A DNA stretch of 64,000 bases from Diabrotica undecimpunctata (taxonomy: Eukaryota > Arthropoda > Insecta > Coleoptera > Chrysomelidae). The stretch is from the NCBI RefSeq assembly GCF_040954645.1, contig NC_092813.1, forward strand, positions 23,815,235 through 23,879,234, given 5' to 3'. The position numbers were made by a program, and so were the translations under genes. The notes under the pieces were generated by a model, which had not been told where the DNA came from, did no database searches, and saw nothing but the letters and a program-made list of their open reading frames with translations. Below, piece after piece: positions 1-10,800 of the stretch; positions within the stretch are counted from its first letter, which is position 1; every line of letters begins with the position of its first letter.

Positions 1-37
1 AAGAGATTTTGACATGTGACACACTATTAACAGCAAT

Positions 38-3000
38 CTAAGAGGTCTTGTAGCCTAGAGGCAGGGTATCCATACACTCATCATTATGTACAATTTTTCG
101 TTTTTTGTAGTCCATCTTGAATGTCTTCGATACCCTTTTTTGCGTCACTATGTCTTTAGTGTGGACATCGCGGCATATTTGGTCATATGTGAGCTTGATT
201 TGTTTGGTGGGATCGTGTATGATATCATTCATCGCTGAGGTATTGAGTACTAGGCTATTCTCGTAGTTTAGAGTAAAGCCTTTGATTTTAGTCACCTCTT
301 TGCCCTCGACTGTTTTGTAGTAATAACTTTTTGGTCCAGTAGCCTGCCATTCTACAATATAATCATCTGACCCAAGCTCATCGCTCCAATCGCCCAACAT
401 TTCACCTGTTTCGACAGTGTTTAGGCCATCATCAATATAAACAACGGAGTCTGTGTCGAAATAAGCTACGGCCTCTCCTAACCTATCAATCATATCGTAC
501 AGTCTCAGACGAGCGTTACTTGTCGTAAATAAAGCCACAAAAATATTTGTAGATGTGGGGTCTTCTACAAATACGTCCTTGTAATCATATGAGACTTGGG
601 CTATATGATCGTTAACAAATATCACATTAGTTATGTTAATCTTATCATCCATCAAGAGCTCATACCATCTTTTGAGGTCCACAACATACTCTGTCTGTTT
701 CATATTCATTCTTTGCCCAAACTTGCCCCATAGACTATTCAAGCATAGTTTAGCGACTGCTCGTTTACCAAGATTTGGAGATATCTTCTCCAAGTCTAAG
801 TCTATGTCCATTTGTTCTTTTACAACCCGAGCGTATTCTTCGTTTGAGGCATATGTATGTGGACTAGTTTCTAATTTTATTTTCATAAAATCTTTGACAT
901 AGCCCTTAAATAAATCCGTCGAAGTTTGTTCAAAATTCCACACCTCGTACACTTTCAACATTTTATACCCCTTTTCTAGGGCTTTATTGATCTCTAGAGT
1001 CGTCCACGTACCTTTTAATGCGCGTTCTGAGTCATCATGATCACAATGTTCGCAATCTTCCAAGGCGCATTGATTACACAAAGGAAACATTAATTTGTCA
1101 GTTTTGACAGGTAGGACTGGGTGATATAAGTTGGTAGGTGGTAGTATTTGACAATGTACTAGGCCAAACCATGAGGGGTCGTATGATTCAGGTGCATGTA
1201 TTTTAACAGGGTGGCCAATGGGGTAGCGGTCATAATACTGTACAGTAGGGTAAAGCGATACAATATCTATATATCTAAGCTTTTTACCAGTCACATTTAG
1301 TTTTATGGCGTTTGTTCGTCCTCCAAAGAATGCTTCACGAGGCTTTAAGGATTCAACAATTTGAGGGCTCGGTGCATTTTTACATTCTTTTGATTTTAAC
1401 CAGTCACATTCCCACATTTCTACTAGTTTGTAACCAGCTTCTTTTATTTGTGCGGTTCTCCTCAGTGTTCGTTCGTACAAGTCGCTCATTGACTCATTGT
1501 TGACATGATTAATTGTGTTGGGTGCAAAACACTCGGGGTGGCCATGCCAGAAACAACCGTGGTACTGGTACACAGTATTTGTACAGGCATCATAACCATC
1601 CACTTTTGCACCACAGATCGTAATTTCGCCTCCATTAAGAGCATGTTGTACGTCTGGAAACTGACTGAGCCACTTTATGGATGCTTCACTGTACGTATCC
1701 TTAAGATCCTGTTTTACAATCCCAATAGTATTTGTTTGCAGATATTTGGACCTATATATAGCCATACAAACACTAGCAATGGTCAGATATTGGAACGGGT
1801 CTATGTTAGCGATCCCCAAAAATTCTTTACGAAACTCTAGACACCCTCTTCGTAGAATATCTACATCTGAATCGCAGTAGGTATGTAGCTCCCTCTGAAA
1901 ATTAAATTCGTCGTTTTTATGGTCCTCATACCATTCGAGGAAAGCTGTACGATGCTTCTCTTTCATGGTATTGGGACCATAATATTTAGAGCTTGGTAAA
2001 GTCCCAACATATTGTTGGTTCTCAGGCACATTAAAGAAATGTGGAAAATAACCCTTCTTCAGCTCTGCCAATCCAAACGTTTTGGGGAATTCTGCCAGAG
2101 GACCGCTCACGAAATTCGAACTATCAATTATTTTTAATTTAATAGCAGGTACTTCTAGCAGCATCAGTTTTGACCCGTTGTAGATGGTGTACGGTTTTAT
2201 CGTGTTTTCTACACAGTATTTCAAAATAAAATACGAGTCGTAACTTTTCCCGTTGTGAGCTACTGCTGTATAACCCCTGTGTTTCTCAGAAATTAACCAT
2301 TTACAGAACTCATCGTTGTCCTTGAAAACAAATTTATTACCATTAAAATCGTGGGCTATCACCAAGTTCGGTATGTGTATACCTGTGTCTTGCATTGCTT
2401 CGTAATCGAAAAATAAATATTTTTCTGTATATGTGCAACGATTTATGGGTGTGTTAGAGAGGCCGTTGCATTGACATGGATATTTACATGTAACAGTTGT
2501 TTTATAATGCTTCCGACAACCCATATTTTCTTCATTACTACGATTATTACATACACACGGTACTTCGCAAATTCCTCCTTTGGAGGGTTTTTTCATCATA
2601 TAGCAATGATGCGTAGCTATCTCTACGAATGTGTTACAATTCCTGCACATCGAGTAGCCACACACATGCTCGTTGGCTCTTTTACATACTTTATTGCACT
2701 TTTCACATTTAAATACTTCTTTGCACATTGCTTCGTGATTATGCAGGCATTCAACATTAAAGCAGAAGCGGTTACATAATTCGCAAAGGATCTTTGTGTG
2801 CGTCGACAAGTCGTGTTCTGGCTGCTTGCAGATTGTACACAGAGGTGCTTTCTTGCACTTGTGCTTGCTTTGATAAGGTGTATCGCACTTTGTACAGTAA
2901 AAATGTGTGCCGTACAACCCTTTCAAACTGTTGATTACATCGAAGTGGTTACCGTTTTTATATAGATAAATTTTGTTTGTTTTTTCGGGACCCTCGTATA

Positions 3001-3706
3001 TGATTGTGTTGAAATTTTCAGCGCAGATGATCTTAATTTGCACATTCAACAGTTCTTCGGTCTTCTTAAAATCATCCAAAGTAAAGCCGTCGACATAGCA
3101 GCCACCCAATAGACCACAAAGTTTTTCCGCCAAAACAGTCTGTAATGTTCGGCCATCACGTATGCTCTGAGTATCCCTTTTGATCAATTTGTGACCCAAA
3201 ATCTCGTTTGTGATGTATGTAAGAGCCGTTACGATTGCTCTAGCCCCACAAAGATTATCAGTATTAACAATCCGTGTAATGCTCTTTTTGGTTCGACGAT
3301 CCTCTGACAAATTTATCATTCTACGACGACCGCTACCCCTAGGCATCTTGAAAATTTGAATATCGAATTTCGTGTCACCCAAAAGAACAGTATCGTTAGA
3401 TGTTAATATGTTTTCAACTTGTTGTAATAAATTATCCATATTGTCTTCTGTGGTCACTTTTGTCGATATAGGGTGATTGAACTTGTCATTTAAAGCCACA
3501 ATACGGATTTTATCCCCTTTTTTGTAGCCACCCTGTTTCTTTGCATCATTCAGCGCATCCTCCAACAGAGCTTTCAAGTTCTCTTCGCCGCGGCTAGGAG
3601 AACCCCCTGTATGCTGCTCGCAAGAGAGCTGAAAACTATGTAGGTACGCACAAAATGTAGTTATGAATCTACGCGCTAAAACCTTCAATGACCAATTTTG
3701 AACCAT
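38..3706 (-). CDS. Protein-primed-type family B DNA polymerase (left-arm copy)
   Basis: Mirror copy of the right-arm gene at 7843-11511, with an identical protein of 1222 residues counted from the ATG at 3706. The open frame runs 12 codons further upstream, but that start would be TTG, and the ATG is the one that aligns with the N-terminus of the paralogue at 11589. All polymerase and exonuclease motifs are present (see the right-arm entry). The gene points away from the palindrome centre, behind its own TATA/initiator. Identity over the whole gene between arms implies recent duplication, gene conversion, or an assembly artefact. Confidence 0.9.
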   Translation of the reverse strand: MVQNWSLKVLARRFITTFCAYLHSFQLSCEQHTGGSPSRGEENLKALLEDALNDAKKQGGYKKGDKIRIVALNDKFNHPISTKVTTEDNMDNLLQQVENILTSNDTVLLGDTKFDIQIFKMPRGSGRRRMINLSEDRRTKKSITRIVNTDNLCGARAIVTALTYITNEILGHKLIKRDTQSIRDGRTLQTVLAEKLCGLLGGCYVDGFTLDDFKKTEELLNVQIKIICAENFNTIIYEGPEKTNKIYLYKNGNHFDVINSLKGLYGTHFYCTKCDTPYQSKHKCKKAPLCTICKQPEHDLSTHTKILCELCNRFCFNVECLHNHEAMCKEVFKCEKCNKVCKRANEHVCGYSMCRNCNTFVEIATHHCYMMKKPSKGGICEVPCVCNNRSNEENMGCRKHYKTTVTCKYPCQCNGLSNTPINRCTYTEKYLFFDYEAMQDTGIHIPNLVIAHDFNGNKFVFKDNDEFCKWLISEKHRGYTAVAHNGKSYDSYFILKYCVENTIKPYTIYNGSKLMLLEVPAIKLKIIDSSNFVSGPLAEFPKTFGLAELKKGYFPHFFNVPENQQYVGTLPSSKYYGPNTMKEKHRTAFLEWYEDHKNDEFNFQRELHTYCDSDVDILRRGCLEFRKEFLGIANIDPFQYLTIASVCMAIYRSKYLQTNTIGIVKQDLKDTYSEASIKWLSQFPDVQHALNGGEITICGAKVDGYDACTNTVYQYHGCFWHGHPECFAPNTINHVNNESMSDLYERTLRRTAQIKEAGYKLVEMWECDWLKSKECKNAPSPQIVESLKPREAFFGGRTNAIKLNVTGKKLRYIDIVSLYPTVQYYDRYPIGHPVKIHAPESYDPSWFGLVHCQILPPTNLYHPVLPVKTDKLMFPLCNQCALEDCEHCDHDDSERALKGTWTTLEINKALEKGYKMLKVYEVWNFEQTSTDLFKGYVKDFMKIKLETSPHTYASNEEYARVVKEQMDIDLDLEKISPNLGKRAVAKLCLNSLWGKFGQRMNMKQTEYVVDLKRWYELLMDDKINITNVIFVNDHIAQVSYDYKDVFVEDPTSTNIFVALFTTSNARLRLYDMIDRLGEAVAYFDTDSVVYIDDGLNTVETGEMLGDWSDELGSDDYIVEWQATGPKSYYYKTVEGKEVTKIKGFTLNYENSLVLNTSAMNDIIHDPTKQIKLTYDQICRDVHTKDIVTQKRVSKTFKMDYKKRKIVHNDECMDTLPLGYKTS

Positions 3707-3889
3707 TTCGAAAATTATCAAAATTAGAAATTTAAAAATCAAAAAACTTTACAATTTTTCAAAAAAACTAAAAATTCAAAATGTAATATCTATTTTTCAA
3801 AAAAAAAATGCACACTTACTGTAAAGGCTGATAAGAGCAAGAGCTGATAAGAGAGAGAGCACGTCTTAACGCCAGGGCTGACTGATAAG

Positions 3890-3925
3890 AAATGAGAGTA
3901 AATCATCTTTTGCGGGCCTTTTATA
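3890..3925 (-). promoter_or_regulatory. Core promoter of left-arm PolB (TATA plus initiator)
   Basis: Mirror of 7624-7659: a TATAAAA box followed about 32 bp downstream by TCATTT, which fits the arthropod initiator consensus TCAKTY. This is the usual spacing for RNA polymerase II. Confidence 0.55.
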
Positions 3926-4644
3926 CGTTTTCACCCTAGGTCACGTGACACTCTATGATAAGGAAAAGGGTAATACTGTTTGAGAAAAACAGGGGTGTTT
4001 ATTTTCAATTTTACATAAAAACAGCTGTATAAAGTATTTAAAACATATCAGTTAGTCTTTTTACGAAATCCCGGTTGTAAATTATCTATATTTTCGAGGT
4101 GCGGCTTACACGCTATCATATTGTGATAAAGCAATTAAAACCGAGTTTATTCAAATAATAAAAGTATGTACATTTATAATTAATTATTAGAACAAAACAA
4201 AAGCTATTTTGCCAAAAACGACGATCATTTTTCCATAAAATGATAATAAAATTTAGGGCGTTGTCCCGCTTTGGGAGAACTCGTAACACTTTGGCTAGGA
4301 TATTTGTGCGAAATTAACAAGATCTTACCTGTCGACGAGAATTACGTCATCGCTACTTTTAGGCAAAGATAGAGCCGTGTGCAAAACATACACATCTAAG
4401 GTGTTGTCTTGTTGTTTTTATCAAGGTATGCCAAAACGATTAAGATAGATGATGTCATCAATATTTTTAGATAATGATGTGTAGCGGTGAATTGTTAGAT
4501 AATAAAAAGGCATGTTAAATCCCAATATTATTTTATTTGTTAAATTAATACATATTACATGTTATTCTTGAAGGAAGGCGTCGGTTAGTGAGATGATGAA
4601 TTCTGAAGTATTCCGTTTCCTTAGTAACCGCTAGGTGGAGACAA
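3926..4644. other. Intergenic region between the small gene and PolB (left arm)
   Basis: No ORF is visible. The two genes of the arm are co-oriented, so this stretch holds the 3' end of the small gene (AATAAA mirrored at 4532-4537) and the upstream region of PolB. The mirrored right-arm copy is 6905-7623. Confidence 0.6.
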
Positions 4645-5598
4645 TTAATGAATAAGCTCTAGATAGCGCAATTCACTTATTATTTCTTCTGCTTCTTTTC
4701 CATTTAGAGCATCGCTTTTCGAAAGAATTTTGAGGCCTTCTACAAGCGTATTCGGATCGTTATTTTCGTTATAGAGGGTCCATATTTTGTTCAATTCCTC
4801 GTACAGCTGTCCCCTTTCAGAACTTGGTCTCTGATTTGTTTTTGACTCGTTTTCTGGTGTGCTGCTTTCCAAATACTGCTTTGTTGTTTTCCCTTCAATG
4901 TTTTTATTTGAACTTTTCGTTACCCGTCCCATGCTTTTAGTTGATAAACAATGTCTTGACGAGGGTTTTCTTCTTCTTCTTTCTTTCTCAACATACATGG
5001 GTTTGATAATTTTCTTGAATTTTTCTGGGAACGCTTGATGTCTCAAATATCCTCGGGAATCTCGATGAATACCTGTGACTTCTAATATTTTTTTATAGTT
5101 AATGCAATCGTTTGGCGTAAAGTCTTGTGGTTTCTTGTAAAATATTAAATTATATAATCCATTAGTAGCTTTATACTGATTATTGTTAACCCATATATGT
5201 TTAGGAGTAAATTTTATCTCCTTATCGCCCATTACCCATTTATTAGTTATCCAAACATACTGTGGCCCATAACTTCGGTCGATATCTGTCGAATGATGCC
5301 AATATTTTTGAAGGTGTTCGGATCTCTCTTCATCCTTCTGCTGTGTATTATTTTGACGGTCGCTAGTGTCTTCATGCTTCTCCGATTGATGTATAGTTTT
5401 TTGATAATTGTCGCTAGTGTCTTCATGTTTATCCAGCTGATGTGTAGTTTTCAGATAATTGTTTATTTCTGTAAGAGGTTCAGTTGTTAAAATTGTTTCG
5501 AGATGTTCTTGTTGATCACTCTGCATTCTTTTGAGAGCTTTGTACTTTGTTCCAATAATTTTAGCAAGCTGCTTAATACGTTGTTCTCTGTTCAACAT
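4645..5598 (-). CDS. Small palindrome gene, intact copy (DUF8207-like, function unknown)
   Basis: A 317-residue soluble protein with no signal peptide or membrane segment. The N-terminal ~35 residues are basic and helical-looking, with repeated Lys/Arg. Residues ~47-80 hold two imperfect 17-residue repeats ending in KHEDTSD. The central part (~100-200) contains W/Y-rich motifs and GLYNLIF, followed by an NYKKIL...TG.HRD pattern. A basic patch (ERRRRKPSSRH) follows, then a Glu/Leu-rich C-terminus. The GLY-LIF...NYK-IL pattern resembles an arthropod family I recall as DUF8207; the name needs a profile search. I infer no function. The start ATG at 5598 lies only ~9 nt from a TCAGTC initiator, so the leader would be very short. 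Confidence 0.75.
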   Translation of the reverse strand: MLNREQRIKQLAKIIGTKYKALKRMQSDQQEHLETILTTEPLTEINNYLKTTHQLDKHEDTSDNYQKTIHQSEKHEDTSDRQNNTQQKDEERSEHLQKYWHHSTDIDRSYGPQYVWITNKWVMGDKEIKFTPKHIWVNNNQYKATNGLYNLIFYKKPQDFTPNDCINYKKILEVTGIHRDSRGYLRHQAFPEKFKKIIKPMYVEKERRRRKPSSRHCLSTKSMGRVTKSSNKNIEGKTTKQYLESSTPENESKTNQRPSSERGQLYEELNKIWTLYNENNDPNTLVEGLKILSKSDALNGKEAEEIISELRYLELIH

Positions 5599-5603
5599 CC
5601 TAC

Positions 5604-5642
5604 GACTGAATGTCGATTCTGAAGTTAACAGCTCTATTTATA
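5604..5642 (-). promoter_or_regulatory. Core promoter of the left small gene
   Basis: TATAAATA (5635-5642 on the minus strand) is followed about 35 nt downstream by TCAGTC, a perfect TCAKTY initiator, 9 nt before the ATG. It mirrors 5906-5944, so the palindrome centre is a pair of back-to-back promoters. Confidence 0.55.
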
Positions 5643-5905
5643 ACCGTTGACTAGACGCTAACTTGACGCTGACTCGACGCTGACTTGACGCTGACTTGCC
5701 GCTGACGTGACGCTGACTTGACGCTGACATGATGCCGTACGTAGCATTAGTGTCATGTTAGCGTTGACTCAGTGTCGAATCATCATATACTCAGACACAA
5801 ATGCTACGTACGGCATCATGTCAGCGTCAAGTCAGCGCCACGTCAGCGGCAAGTCAGCGTCAAGTCAGCGTCGAGTCAGCGTCAAGTTAGCGTCTAGTCA
5901 ACGGT
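5643..5905. repeat. Palindrome centre: ~10-bp tandem repeats and a 39-nt asymmetric spacer
   Basis: On the left, 5643-5735 is built of degenerate copies of TGACGCTGACT, with variants such as GCCGCTGACG. The right side (5813-5905) is the reverse complement. Between them are a TACGTA-containing arm tip (5732-5748 with 5800-5816) and the spacer 5755-5793, which does not self-pair. Such repeats next to ends are common in linear-DNA elements and could mark a replication or hairpin end, but they could equally be a shared regulatory array for the two divergent promoters. Confidence 0.75.
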
Positions 5906-5944
5906 TATAAATAGAGCTGTTAACTTCAGAATCGACATTCAGTC
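5906..5944 (+). promoter_or_regulatory. Core promoter of the right small gene
   Basis: TATAAATA at 5906-5913 and initiator TCAGTC at 5939-5944; the ATG follows at 5950. It mirrors the left promoter and is unaffected by the downstream frameshift. Confidence 0.55.
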
Positions 5945-5949
5945 GTAGG

Positions 5950-6904
5950 ATGTTGAACAGAGAACAACGTATTAAGCAGCTTGCTAAAATTATTGGAACA
6001 AAGTACAAAGCTCTCAAAAGAATGCAGAGTGATCAACAAGAACATCTCGAAACAATTTTAACAACTGAACCTCTTACAGAAATAAACAATTATCTGAAAA
6101 CTACACATCAGCTGGATAAACATGAAGACACTAGCGACAATTATCAAAAAACTATACATCAATCGGAGAAGCATGAAGACACTAGCGACCATCAAAATAA
6201 TACACAGCAGAAGGATGAAGAGAGATCCGAACACCTTCAAAAATATTGGCATCATTCGACAGATATCGACCGAAGTTATGGGCCACAGTATGTTTGGATA
6301 ACTAATAAATGGGTAATGGGCGATAAGGAGATAAAATTTACTCCTAAACATATATGGGTTAACAATAATCAGTATAAAGCTACTAATGGATTATATAATT
6401 TAATATTTTACAAGAAACCACAAGACTTTACGCCAAACGATTGCATTAACTATAAAAAAAATATTAGAAGTCACAGGTATTCATCGAGATTCCCGAGGAT
6501 ATTTGAGACATCAAGCGTTCCCAGAAAAATTCAAGAAAATTATCAAACCCATGTATGTTGAGAAAGAAAGAAGAAGAAGAAAACCCTCGTCAAGACATTG
6601 TTTATCAACTAAAAGCATGGGACGGGTAACGAAAAGTTCAAATAAAAACATTGAAGGGAAAACAACAAAGCAGTATTTGGAAAGCAGCACACCAGAAAAC
6701 GAGTCAAAAACAAATCAGAGACCAAGTTCTGAAAGGGGACAGCTGTACGAGGAATTGAACAAAATATGGACCCTCTATAACGAAAATAACGATCCGAATA
6801 CGCTTGTAGAAGGCCTCAAAATTCTTTCGAAAAGCGATGCTCTAAATGGAAAAGAAGCAGAAGAAATAATAAGTGAATTGCGCTATCTAGAGCTTATTCA
6901 TTAA
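5950..6904 (+). pseudogene. Small palindrome gene, frameshifted right-arm copy
   Basis: Same gene as 4645-5598. A run of A near 6454-6461 is eight long here and seven in the left arm, so the frame breaks after about residue 170 and closes at 6561. The remaining third is open in another frame from ~6503 to 6904. One Arg/His difference precedes the break. A homopolymer indel is either a very young mutation or a consensus error. With the other arm intact, the element as a whole may still make the protein. Confidence 0.8.
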
Positions 6905-7623
6905 TTGTCTCCACCTAGCGGTTACTAAGGAAACGGAATACTTCAGAATTCATCATCTCACTAACCGACGCCTTCCTTCAAGAATAACATGTAATATGTA
7001 TTAATTTAACAAATAAAATAATATTGGGATTTAACATGCCTTTTTATTATCTAACAATTCACCGCTACACATCATTATCTAAAAATATTGATGACATCAT
7101 CTATCTTAATCGTTTTGGCATACCTTGATAAAAACAACAAGACAACACCTTAGATGTGTATGTTTTGCACACGGCTCTATCTTTGCCTAAAAGTAGCGAT
7201 GACGTAATTCTCGTCGACAGGTAAGATCTTGTTAATTTCGCACAAATATCCTAGCCAAAGTGTTACGAGTTCTCCCAAAGCGGGACAACGCCCTAAATTT
7301 TATTATCATTTTATGGAAAAATGATCGTCGTTTTTGGCAAAATAGCTTTTGTTTTGTTCTAATAATTAATTATAAATGTACATACTTTTATTATTTGAAT
7401 AAACTCGGTTTTAATTGCTTTATCACAATATGATAGCGTGTAAGCCGCACCTCGAAAATATAGATAATTTACAACCGGGATTTCGTAAAAAGACTAACTG
7501 ATATGTTTTAAATACTTTATACAGCTGTTTTTATGTAAAATTGAAAATAAACACCCCTGTTTTTCTCAAACAGTATTACCCTTTTCCTTATCATAGAGTG
7601 TCACGTGACCTAGGGTGAAAACG
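6905..7623. other. Intergenic region between the small gene and PolB (right arm)
   Basis: No ORF is visible. AATAAA at 7012-7017 is a likely polyadenylation signal for the small gene. A good splice-donor-like CAG/GTAAGA lies near 7217-7225, and pyrimidine-rich stretches ending in CAG occur at 7690-7730, so a 5' untranslated intron upstream of PolB is possible but unproven. Confidence 0.5.
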
Positions 7624-7659
7624 TATAAAAGGCCCGCAAAAGATGATTTACTCTCATTT
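7624..7659 (+). promoter_or_regulatory. Core promoter of right-arm PolB (TATA plus initiator)
   Basis: TATAAAA at 7624-7630 and TCATTT at 7654-7659 put the likely start near 7656, 32 bp downstream. The leader to the ATG at 7843 contains a GTAAGT donor at 7730 and an acceptor-like T-rich AG at 7781, so a ~52-bp leader intron is possible. Confidence 0.55.
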
Positions 7660-7842
7660 CTTATCAGTCAGCCCTGGCGTTAAGACGTGCTCTCTCTCTT
7701 ATCAGCTCTTGCTCTTATCAGCCTTTACAGTAAGTGTGCATTTTTTTTTTGAAAAATAGATATTACATTTTGAATTTTTAGTTTTTTTGAAAAATTGTAA
7801 AGTTTTTTGATTTTTAAATTTCTAATTTTGATAATTTTCGAA

Positions 7843-10800
7843 ATGGTTCAAAATTGGTCATTGAAGGTTTTAGCGCGTAGATTCATAACTACATTTTGTG
7901 CGTACCTACATAGTTTTCAGCTCTCTTGCGAGCAGCATACAGGGGGTTCTCCTAGCCGCGGCGAAGAGAACTTGAAAGCTCTGTTGGAGGATGCGCTGAA
8001 TGATGCAAAGAAACAGGGTGGCTACAAAAAAGGGGATAAAATCCGTATTGTGGCTTTAAATGACAAGTTCAATCACCCTATATCGACAAAAGTGACCACA
8101 GAAGACAATATGGATAATTTATTACAACAAGTTGAAAACATATTAACATCTAACGATACTGTTCTTTTGGGTGACACGAAATTCGATATTCAAATTTTCA
8201 AGATGCCTAGGGGTAGCGGTCGTCGTAGAATGATAAATTTGTCAGAGGATCGTCGAACCAAAAAGAGCATTACACGGATTGTTAATACTGATAATCTTTG
8301 TGGGGCTAGAGCAATCGTAACGGCTCTTACATACATCACAAACGAGATTTTGGGTCACAAATTGATCAAAAGGGATACTCAGAGCATACGTGATGGCCGA
8401 ACATTACAGACTGTTTTGGCGGAAAAACTTTGTGGTCTATTGGGTGGCTGCTATGTCGACGGCTTTACTTTGGATGATTTTAAGAAGACCGAAGAACTGT
8501 TGAATGTGCAAATTAAGATCATCTGCGCTGAAAATTTCAACACAATCATATACGAGGGTCCCGAAAAAACAAACAAAATTTATCTATATAAAAACGGTAA
8601 CCACTTCGATGTAATCAACAGTTTGAAAGGGTTGTACGGCACACATTTTTACTGTACAAAGTGCGATACACCTTATCAAAGCAAGCACAAGTGCAAGAAA
8701 GCACCTCTGTGTACAATCTGCAAGCAGCCAGAACACGACTTGTCGACGCACACAAAGATCCTTTGCGAATTATGTAACCGCTTCTGCTTTAATGTTGAAT
8801 GCCTGCATAATCACGAAGCAATGTGCAAAGAAGTATTTAAATGTGAAAAGTGCAATAAAGTATGTAAAAGAGCCAACGAGCATGTGTGTGGCTACTCGAT
8901 GTGCAGGAATTGTAACACATTCGTAGAGATAGCTACGCATCATTGCTATATGATGAAAAAACCCTCCAAAGGAGGAATTTGCGAAGTACCGTGTGTATGT
9001 AATAATCGTAGTAATGAAGAAAATATGGGTTGTCGGAAGCATTATAAAACAACTGTTACATGTAAATATCCATGTCAATGCAACGGCCTCTCTAACACAC
9101 CCATAAATCGTTGCACATATACAGAAAAATATTTATTTTTCGATTACGAAGCAATGCAAGACACAGGTATACACATACCGAACTTGGTGATAGCCCACGA
9201 TTTTAATGGTAATAAATTTGTTTTCAAGGACAACGATGAGTTCTGTAAATGGTTAATTTCTGAGAAACACAGGGGTTATACAGCAGTAGCTCACAACGGG
9301 AAAAGTTACGACTCGTATTTTATTTTGAAATACTGTGTAGAAAACACGATAAAACCGTACACCATCTACAACGGGTCAAAACTGATGCTGCTAGAAGTAC
9401 CTGCTATTAAATTAAAAATAATTGATAGTTCGAATTTCGTGAGCGGTCCTCTGGCAGAATTCCCCAAAACGTTTGGATTGGCAGAGCTGAAGAAGGGTTA
9501 TTTTCCACATTTCTTTAATGTGCCTGAGAACCAACAATATGTTGGGACTTTACCAAGCTCTAAATATTATGGTCCCAATACCATGAAAGAGAAGCATCGT
9601 ACAGCTTTCCTCGAATGGTATGAGGACCATAAAAACGACGAATTTAATTTTCAGAGGGAGCTACATACCTACTGCGATTCAGATGTAGATATTCTACGAA
9701 GAGGGTGTCTAGAGTTTCGTAAAGAATTTTTGGGGATCGCTAACATAGACCCGTTCCAATATCTGACCATTGCTAGTGTTTGTATGGCTATATATAGGTC
9801 CAAATATCTGCAAACAAATACTATTGGGATTGTAAAACAGGATCTTAAGGATACGTACAGTGAAGCATCCATAAAGTGGCTCAGTCAGTTTCCAGACGTA
9901 CAACATGCTCTTAATGGAGGCGAAATTACGATCTGTGGTGCAAAAGTGGATGGTTATGATGCCTGTACAAATACTGTGTACCAGTACCACGGTTGTTTCT
10001 GGCATGGCCACCCCGAGTGTTTTGCACCCAACACAATTAATCATGTCAACAATGAGTCAATGAGCGACTTGTACGAACGAACACTGAGGAGAACCGCACA
10101 AATAAAAGAAGCTGGTTACAAACTAGTAGAAATGTGGGAATGTGACTGGTTAAAATCAAAAGAATGTAAAAATGCACCGAGCCCTCAAATTGTTGAATCC
10201 TTAAAGCCTCGTGAAGCATTCTTTGGAGGACGAACAAACGCCATAAAACTAAATGTGACTGGTAAAAAGCTTAGATATATAGATATTGTATCGCTTTACC
10301 CTACTGTACAGTATTATGACCGCTACCCCATTGGCCACCCTGTTAAAATACATGCACCTGAATCATACGACCCCTCATGGTTTGGCCTAGTACATTGTCA
10401 AATACTACCACCTACCAACTTATATCACCCAGTCCTACCTGTCAAAACTGACAAATTAATGTTTCCTTTGTGTAATCAATGCGCCTTGGAAGATTGCGAA
10501 CATTGTGATCATGATGACTCAGAACGCGCATTAAAAGGTACGTGGACGACTCTAGAGATCAATAAAGCCCTAGAAAAGGGGTATAAAATGTTGAAAGTGT
10601 ACGAGGTGTGGAATTTTGAACAAACTTCGACGGATTTATTTAAGGGCTATGTCAAAGATTTTATGAAAATAAAATTAGAAACTAGTCCACATACATATGC
10701 CTCAAACGAAGAATACGCTCGGGTTGTAAAAGAACAAATGGACATAGACTTAGACTTGGAGAAGATATCTCCAAATCTTGGTAAACGAGCAGTCGCTAAA

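Noticed and set aside
633..2779. Plus-strand open frames within left-arm PolB
   Set aside because: Mirror-strand shadows of the polymerase; the same frames occur inverted in the right arm and have no domain.
5643..5905. CRISPR-like array at the palindrome centre
   Set aside because: The ~10-bp units are contiguous with no spacers, and this is eukaryotic DNA.
7807..7842. Twelve-codon N-terminal extension of PolB
   Set aside because: It would begin at TTG and encodes an AT-rich hydrophobic stretch; the ATG at 7843 aligns with the paralogue start.
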